This document shows, in pieces, positions 55,366-64,000 of a stretch of 64,000 nucleotides of DNA (its first letter is position 1; every line of letters starts with the position of its first letter). Origin of the DNA: Escallonia rubra (Eukaryota > Streptophyta > Magnoliopsida > Escalloniales > Escalloniaceae); contig JAVXUO010002108.1 of the NCBI GenBank assembly GCA_033065855.1, positions 124,001 to 188,000 of the forward strand. Reading direction: 5' to 3'. Position numbers and translations under genes: made by a program. Below the pieces are notes generated by a model that worked only from the letters and a program-made list of their open reading frames with translations, made no database searches and was not told where the DNA came from.

Positions 55366-56185
55366 ATTGGTCTCATGTTCATTGATATATCCCATACCAG
55401 ATGTGAGATAATTCATGATTGGCGGTATAAAATTTTGTCCATGAGCTCGTAATTACCAACTTTGGCTAGCGCTTTTGAGTAAGGCATTGCCCTATGATGT
55501 CAACCGGGTCATTACATTCACCTTCATTCTTGCCTGCAACTGTTGTCCCTTCACCAAAGTCGCATAATATTAATAGCACTATAAAAAGAAAAAGTCACAC
55601 CAAGCAAAAAATAATGAATAAATAAAAGAACCACACCTATTAATACCCCATTGTTGCTGCAACTCCACATCTTCAGCTGAATTTTGGTCGATCCCTGAAG
55701 TCTTTTGGATTACCGTCTCACCACATTGACAATATACAGGAACCATGAGAGGTCTCTCTCTCTCCACTTTTTTGAAACCCTAGATCGCATATATGTATGT
55801 GTGTACATATACAGAGAGGTATTTCGAAGGAAACATGTGCGAGACAATTTAAGGACAGGTGATTGTACTAATTTGTCCATGAAAAAATGGCATGTGTTGT
55901 GCACATGCACACTTAACGGGCGTGAGATTTTGGATTAAGTTGTAATAGTTTATGAATTAGAAGGGACACTTTTATTGAAGTTAAAAATGAAAGGAGATGC
56001 CTGAAAAAAGTGTAAAGAATAGGAACAATTTTGTCGGTAACTAGAAAAAAAATTAAAAGTTTTATATATGAATGAATTTTGTTTTTTCTTGAAAAGAAAA
56101 AGAATATAACTTTAAATGCAATAGTGATAAATACGATATATATATTGTATAAATATCGTGTAAGATAAAAGAATCATATAATATA
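55366..56185 (-). other. Intergenic, with a possible short first exon at 55,633-55,743
   Basis: On the minus strand an ATG at 55,743 opens MVPVYCQCGETVIQKTSG ... LQQQWGINR before a GTGTGG donor-like site at about 55,632. The start loosely recalls the first residues of MuDR-type transposases, but the match is too short to trust. The remainder is AT-rich with no gene. Confidence 0.2.
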
Positions 56186-58198
56186 TTTTTTTTTTTGATA
56201 AATCAGAGAATTGCATAGATAAAGGTTGGTTACAGTGCTAAACAAACCGACAAAGGAAAGGAAAGTCATGACGCAAGCGTCAAGAGGTACAGACAAAGCA
56301 GAAATAAAATAATACAAGTGACACCAAAAAACAAGATCTTGCACCAAAGGGAAATCAAAACGGATGAAGTCGAGAGAGAGATCTTATTGCAGCAAAATCT
56401 CCTGCACCCAGTCCTGATATACGGATATCCGGGCATAACACGCAAAAGCTGCTAAAGATCTGGCCTCTTTTAGATGCAAGGCTGTAGTCCTGTCAATGCT
56501 GCAGTAATGAAGATCAGCTATAGTATAACAGGTATCATATAGAATCGGTGCCACCTGAGCAGGAATATCGTCAGTGTCCGTCATCTGAGATAAGAGAAGC
56601 TTAGAATTAGTGAGAATTTTAATATGAAATAGATTCCGATGCTTCGCCCATTCGACCACAGTAAGAATTCCCATAGCCAGTGCAGATGATGGATCAGAGG
56701 CAGATTTGGAGATTGCTGCAGACCCGCACCTTTGATTAAGATGGTTAGAGCATGAGATGCCGACCCCTACTTTTAAAAGTTTTGGGTTGAAGCAGATAGC
56801 CATTTTTAATATAAGAGGATCTAAACGGTTGCAAGTGCATGGCGTCTCATATTTTTGAAGGTCAAAGGGGAGGGGAAGCAGTGTAGTATGCGGTGTGAGA
56901 GTAGTATCTGAGGGGAGAGAAGTTTTATGGTAGGCTAAGTTGACTTTGCGGTGAAGATTTTGGATACTACGAGTTACGTCAACAGGCTTGAATTCAGTTT
57001 GACGGAAAATTTGATGATTGCGGTGTGTCCAGATACCCCATAGGGTTGTAATGATAGCCTGAGTGTTGTTTATATGTGAGCTTTTGAGGATTGTGTGCTC
57101 AAGCCAAGCGATGAGCCATTCCCGAAAAGGGCTCCATACATAGTCAGATTTGATACCTGCAGGTCCGCCAAACCAAATAGGTCGAACTTTTGGACACGAT
57201 AAGAATAGATGATCAATAGTCTCCAGTGAATTAAGACATAAGGGGCAATCAGCTGAGGCGGTGATATTGAAGCGCTGGAGTGCCGTGTGCAAAGGAAGGC
57301 GATCCCATAAGATTTGCCAGACAAGAAATTTCATTTTGTAGGGAACCGGTAGAGACCAAACGGCTTTCCAGAATTTAGATTCCGGAGACGGGAGGGATGT
57401 CAAATGTCCCAAACTACGGAGCTGGATTGTTTTTTGCGAAAAGAGTAAAGAATATGCGGTTTTGACTGAGAAGGTCCCAGAAGAAGTGTAGTTCCATATC
57501 TGCTGGTCTTCAATACTATGAGGGGATATATGAATGGCACAGATCTTGTGTACCAGTTCTGGACTGAACAGAGTGTTAAGGAGATTAATGTTCCAAGCTC
57601 CATTGGAGATAAGATTGTTGACAGTACCAGACGATATAGAGAAGTCCGAACCACTGTAGATGGGTTTGGTCTCGCAATTGGGAATCCATGGATCAGTCCA
57701 AATTGAAATTTGGGAACCGGTACCTACTTGCCAACGGAGACCACTGCGAAGTACTCTCCGGCCAGCGAGAATGCTCCTCCAACCCCACGTGAAATTTCCT
57801 TTGTCAGGGCTGGATAAGAAATCAGACCGAGTACAATATTTTCCAATCATTACTCGAGCTAGAAGGCTATCAGGTTCCATCCATAACCGCCAACTGGTTT
57901 TGGCTAAAAGAGCTAGGTTAAAGATGTTTGAGTCTTTAAAACCTAGCCCCCCTTGAGATTTGGGAGCACATAACGTATGCCAATTGAGCCAATGAATTCC
58001 TTTTTTATTCTCGTCACCCGACCACCAGAATCTACCAAGGATCGAATTGATTGCTTTACAAACATATTGAGGGAAGAGAGATACCTGCATGTGGTAAGTG
58101 AGGAGGGAAGAAAGAACCGAGGTAATGAGAGTGGCACGTCCAGCTTTGCTGTCTATTCTTCTTGTTATACCGCTCATATTTATTGCTGTTACCCACAA
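56186..58198 (-). mobile_element. 5'-truncated LINE (non-LTR retrotransposon)
   Basis: Minus-strand element whose 3' end is marked by a plus-strand T-run (A tail) at about 56,186-56,197. It retains the distal part of ORF2 and loses everything upstream of the RT thumb, as expected from incomplete target-primed reverse transcription. It lies about 340 bp upstream of the VPS4 start codon in the opposite orientation. No target duplication was recognised. Confidence 0.8.
56384..58198 (-). CDS. LINE ORF2 C-terminal part: RT thumb, zf-RVT, RNase H-like (604 codons open)
   Basis: Uninterrupted 604 codons. Order: end of the reverse transcriptase region (DSKAGRATLITSVLSSLLTY; FWWSGDENKKGIHW; SQGGLGFKDSNIFNLALLAK); linker; zf-RVT domain (FSVKTAYSLL ... 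FLVWQILWDRLPLHTALQRF ... CPLC, H and C of LFLSCPKV); and a C-terminal RNase H-like (RVT_3) domain. In the last, the positions normally holding the catalytic Asp, Glu and Asp read ICFNP, ALAMG and ILTNSK, so ribonuclease activity is unlikely. The first ATG in frame is not a native start; the polymerase active site (Y-x-D-D) lies in the missing part. The absence of stops suggests a recent insertion. Confidence 0.85.
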   Translation of the reverse strand: MWVTAINMSGITRRIDSKAGRATLITSVLSSLLTYHMQVSLFPQYVCKAINSILGRFWWSGDENKKGIHWLNWHTLCAPKSQGGLGFKDSNIFNLALLAKTSWRLWMEPDSLLARVMIGKYCTRSDFLSSPDKGNFTWGWRSILAGRRVLRSGLRWQVGTGSQISIWTDPWIPNCETKPIYSGSDFSISSGTVNNLISNGAWNINLLNTLFSPELVHKICAIHISPHSIEDQQIWNYTSSGTFSVKTAYSLLFSQKTIQLRSLGHLTSLPSPESKFWKAVWSLPVPYKMKFLVWQILWDRLPLHTALQRFNITASADCPLCLNSLETIDHLFLSCPKVRPIWFGGPAGIKSDYVWSPFREWLIAWLEHTILKSSHINNTQAIITTLWGIWTHRNHQIFRQTEFKPVDVTRSIQNLHRKVNLAYHKTSLPSDTTLTPHTTLLPLPFDLQKYETPCTCNRLDPLILKMAICFNPKLLKVGVGISCSNHLNQRCGSAAISKSASDPSSALAMGILTVVEWAKHRNLFHIKILTNSKLLLSQMTDTDDIPAQVAPILYDTCYTIADLHYCSIDRTTALHLKEARSLAAFACYARISVYQDWVQEILLQ

Positions 58199-58535
58199 AA
58201 TAAAATAAAAAAAGAGGACTCTTTGCTTTCCTGAGGCGCTTATATGATCCTACCTGTCCTTCACGCGGACTTTCGAAGACCAATCCCCCGAATGCCAAAA
58301 AACACCGAAGAAAGATCAAAGCTCAGAAATGAAAAAGCATTCAAACTAACCAAACCTTACTCTTCATTTACCCATCCATGAAGAAACCCCAATCGTTTCA
58401 TTCAATCACCCGCCCATCCTCCTCCAATCCATCCCCAAACCTGTAACCAAACACCCCCGATTTCACCGATCCCCGAATCTCACCACTCCCACACACAAAA
58501 TCGCGCACACTGTTGCACACACTGTATATGCAAAG
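58199..58535 (+). promoter_or_regulatory. Remaining promoter and 5' UTR of VPS4/SKD1 gene
   Basis: CT/CA-rich leader (CCACCCCC-like words, CACACACTG) runs from about 58,370 to the ATG at 58,536; no convincing TATA box. Only about 340 bp separate the LINE from the coding start, so upstream control elements are either within this stretch or beyond the 2-kb LINE. Confidence 0.45.
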
Positions 58536-62034
<3,499 letters not shown>

Positions 62035-62042
62035 CATTTGAG

Positions 62043-63151
62043 GAGAGGTAGCAATCACAACCCAAAACCATTTATCCGCCCAAATCCGCCCACTTAAAAA
62101 GTCATACAAATCCATCCATTTAATAATTGTGTAATGGTTCTGTAATTATATAAAGCCAATAATTCACGGATTTAAATGGTTTATAAATGGGTGCCTATCT
62201 AACAATAAAAAAGTAACCTACAATTTTACTTAGCCAGAGTGCAAGTCGGGAGTGGTGAAATGGTACTAGCTCGCGACTACCCACCGTCAGTTTGGCCGTC
62301 TCTGTTGCCATCGCCTGCTGCCCCTCCGCGACCACCTGCTGTTGCCTCTGCCACCACCTGCCATCAGCACCACCAACCCTTTTGTCACCGTCACCACCAC
62401 AAGAACTACCATCTTGGCTCAGATCTGGGTTTTAACAGATCTGCTGTTTTCGGTTTATCTCCAAACCATTAGATTGTTGGCTCAGTGAGGCTGGATGAAG
62501 GCGCGACAGAGGTGGCAAGGCGACGGCTGATGATGGTAGCAGGCAACGGCGCAGCGACAGTGGTGGCGGTGCCGTTCTAGATTCTATAAATTAGTGGTCT
62601 TATGGGGAAGGATTTTAGATTTTAAAATGTATCATTAACTTGGCAATAAGTGGTGTTTGTGGCGGTAGACTGGTGGTGGACTCGTCGTGGTGGTAATGGA
62701 TACGATGGCGATTGTATTGTTGTGGCGGCTTAGTGGTTATGAATTGGATGATGGGGTACTGGTAATGGTGGTGGTGGTTGTTTTTGTTGTAGTTGTGGTG
62801 GTTATTGCAGTATGGCAGTGGTGGTTGTGGGTACTGAGGCGGTTTAGCAACGCAGAGGCGCAAGTGGTATGGGTGTGGCGGCGAAGAAGGTAGGTACGGG
62901 CTTGGCAGCGACGGCGCCGGGTATGGGTGTGGCGGTGGTTTGAGTTTTCGATGAGGTAAAGTGGAGGAGAGTTACAAAAATTAAAATGGATGAGTATGGT
63001 TCACTATCGGTAAATGGATAAAACTTACCCATTTAAAAATAAGCAATCTAACCCATAACTAAATGGTTTGAAATGGATCAGTCACCGATTCGTATCCAAC
63101 CCAATTAATTTACACCCAAATCCAAGCCTCCCACCCATTTTGCCACCCCAA
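62043..63151. mobile_element. Nonautonomous hAT element in VPS4 intron 2
   Basis: Perfect 8-bp duplication CATTTGAG at 62,035-62,042 and 63,152-63,159. Terminal regions are imperfect inverted repeats: left GAGAGGTAGCAA, right reverse complement TTGGGGTGGCAA (8 of 12), followed on both sides by CCATTTA/CCCACTT-type subterminal words. The 1,109-bp interior has GGTGGTGG-rich sequence (62,240-62,950) with no transposase. Confidence 0.75.
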
Positions 63152-63159
63152 CATTTGAG

Positions 63160-64000
63160 TGCCTTAGCATGTTATATAATAGTAAATTTTTTTTTGTGCA
63201 TTGGTGAGCGTAATATCAATTAAACCCCGACCATTGCCCACATTTACCTAAACTGTGATCATAAGTTTGGTCAATTGAATTGTGACCTTTTAAATATTCG
63301 CCAATTGAATCCTGCCCGTCCATCAGTCATTTAATTTGAAATGGTTTTGGTCGATGTGGAAATTACATAGTTACTTTTTTTTTGTTTAATTATTATAACT
63401 TTTGTCTGGCGGGATTGGCCTCAGTTCTAGTAAAATTAACCCATTCTAGAACTCCATTATTATGCCATGAACCTGCATTCCTGTTCAATATATGCCAGCC
63501 AAACCCGCTCCAAAACAGATTTGGTGCAACTCGCCCTGCCTCATGATGGTCATGGATAATGAGATAACAATGGATCAATGATCCATGTTCCTTGATTCCT
63601 TAGGCTAGGGAACTTAAATGGTCTACATTTAAGACTTCTGTTTATATCACTTAAACGGGTAAGGTCTCTAGATTGAACTAGGAGAGAGGGAGATGTGGTG
63701 GAGTTGAAGAGGTGCCTTGAAACATGATGCGTAGTAATATATATGTGAGAGTGCATTGATCATCTCATTTCTTCTGAACAGGAAAAAAGAAAAGAAAACA
63801 GATAGGATCAGTCAGCTCGTCTAGATCGGTTTACGGTTGGTCGGTGCTTCAACGAATTTAGATGTTTTTGAAGCTGTTCTGGGTTTTAAGGTCTGACCAG
63901 GCCGTTTTATGGAATGGTTCCCAACCGATTCAGTTTTTTAATTATGGTATTTGTATCCGGCTAACTCCGGGACGAAGAAGAAGTATTAAGGTTTCTGCCA
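63160..64000 (+). other. VPS4 intron 2, right part to window end
   Basis: No exon recognised. 63,205-63,360 (CAATTAAACCCCGACCATTG; GTCAATTGAATTGTGACC; CAATTGAATCCTGCCCGTCC) resembles the terminal part of a MULE-like element, but only one end is in view. Confidence 0.4.

Noticed and set aside
62615..62893. His/Asn-rich minus ORF and Val-rich plus ORF
   Set aside because: Both come from the GGTGGT microsatellite-like interior of the intronic hAT element.

Overview
This window is plant nuclear DNA, most likely from an angiosperm with a large, repeat-rich genome. The evidence is GT-AG introns, Ty3/gypsy and Ty1/copia LTR retrotransposons with initiator-Met-tRNA primer sites, Mutator-like (MULE) and hAT DNA transposons, and one recognisable host gene: the start of a VPS4/SKD1 AAA ATPase at 58,536, running off the right edge. 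A GDSL-lipase exon remnant lies on the minus strand near 4.9 kb. Everything else convincing is transposon-derived and mostly decayed.

Layout. 1-1,807: U3-type tandem repeats of a minus-oriented LTR cut by the window edge. 2,881-4,864: solo LTR with perfect 5-bp target duplication, abutting the splice donor of the GDSL exon. 7,228-8,115: long inverted repeat around a 619-bp foreign-looking spacer. 8,174-19,473: an 11.3-kb MULE with long terminal inverted repeats, lying between TA-rich microsatellites. Its plus strand carries a decayed plant-mobile-domain (PMD) gene followed by a ULP1-type (C48) protease domain, probably one fused gene; its minus strand carries a FAR1/FHY3-type transposase. Between their 3' ends lies an array of ten copies of a 23-bp palindrome that also occurs in the terminal repeats and just upstream of the PMD-gene TATA box. 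A 3.2-kb LTR with a 169-bp tandem repeat appears to have inserted at the transposase 5' end.

21,355-22,251: nonautonomous hAT with perfect 8-bp TSD inside old LTR sequence. 22.3-28.4 kb: gypsy LTR fragments and a gag relic. 28.8-44.5 kb: gypsy gag-protease elements in an LTR-internal-LTR-internal-LTR arrangement, the last LTR split by a solo LTR (42,161-44,506). 44,556-54,363: a gag-only copia element (TR-GAG type). Its 5' LTR is split by a 4-kb gypsy solo LTR, which itself holds a 1.6-kb Pack-MULE carrying pieces of a SCARECROW-like GRAS gene and a LINE. 56.2-58.2 kb: 5'-truncated LINE just upstream of VPS4. 58.5-64 kb: VPS4 exons 1 and 2 and a long intron holding a second hAT element with perfect 8-bp TSD.

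The most interesting unit is the PMD-ULP1-FAR1 MULE with its palindrome family. The best-dated history is the three-level nest LTR > LTR > Pack-MULE at 44.6-48.6 kb, where each insertion checked has an exact target duplication. All assignments come from reading the sequence; no database search was run.
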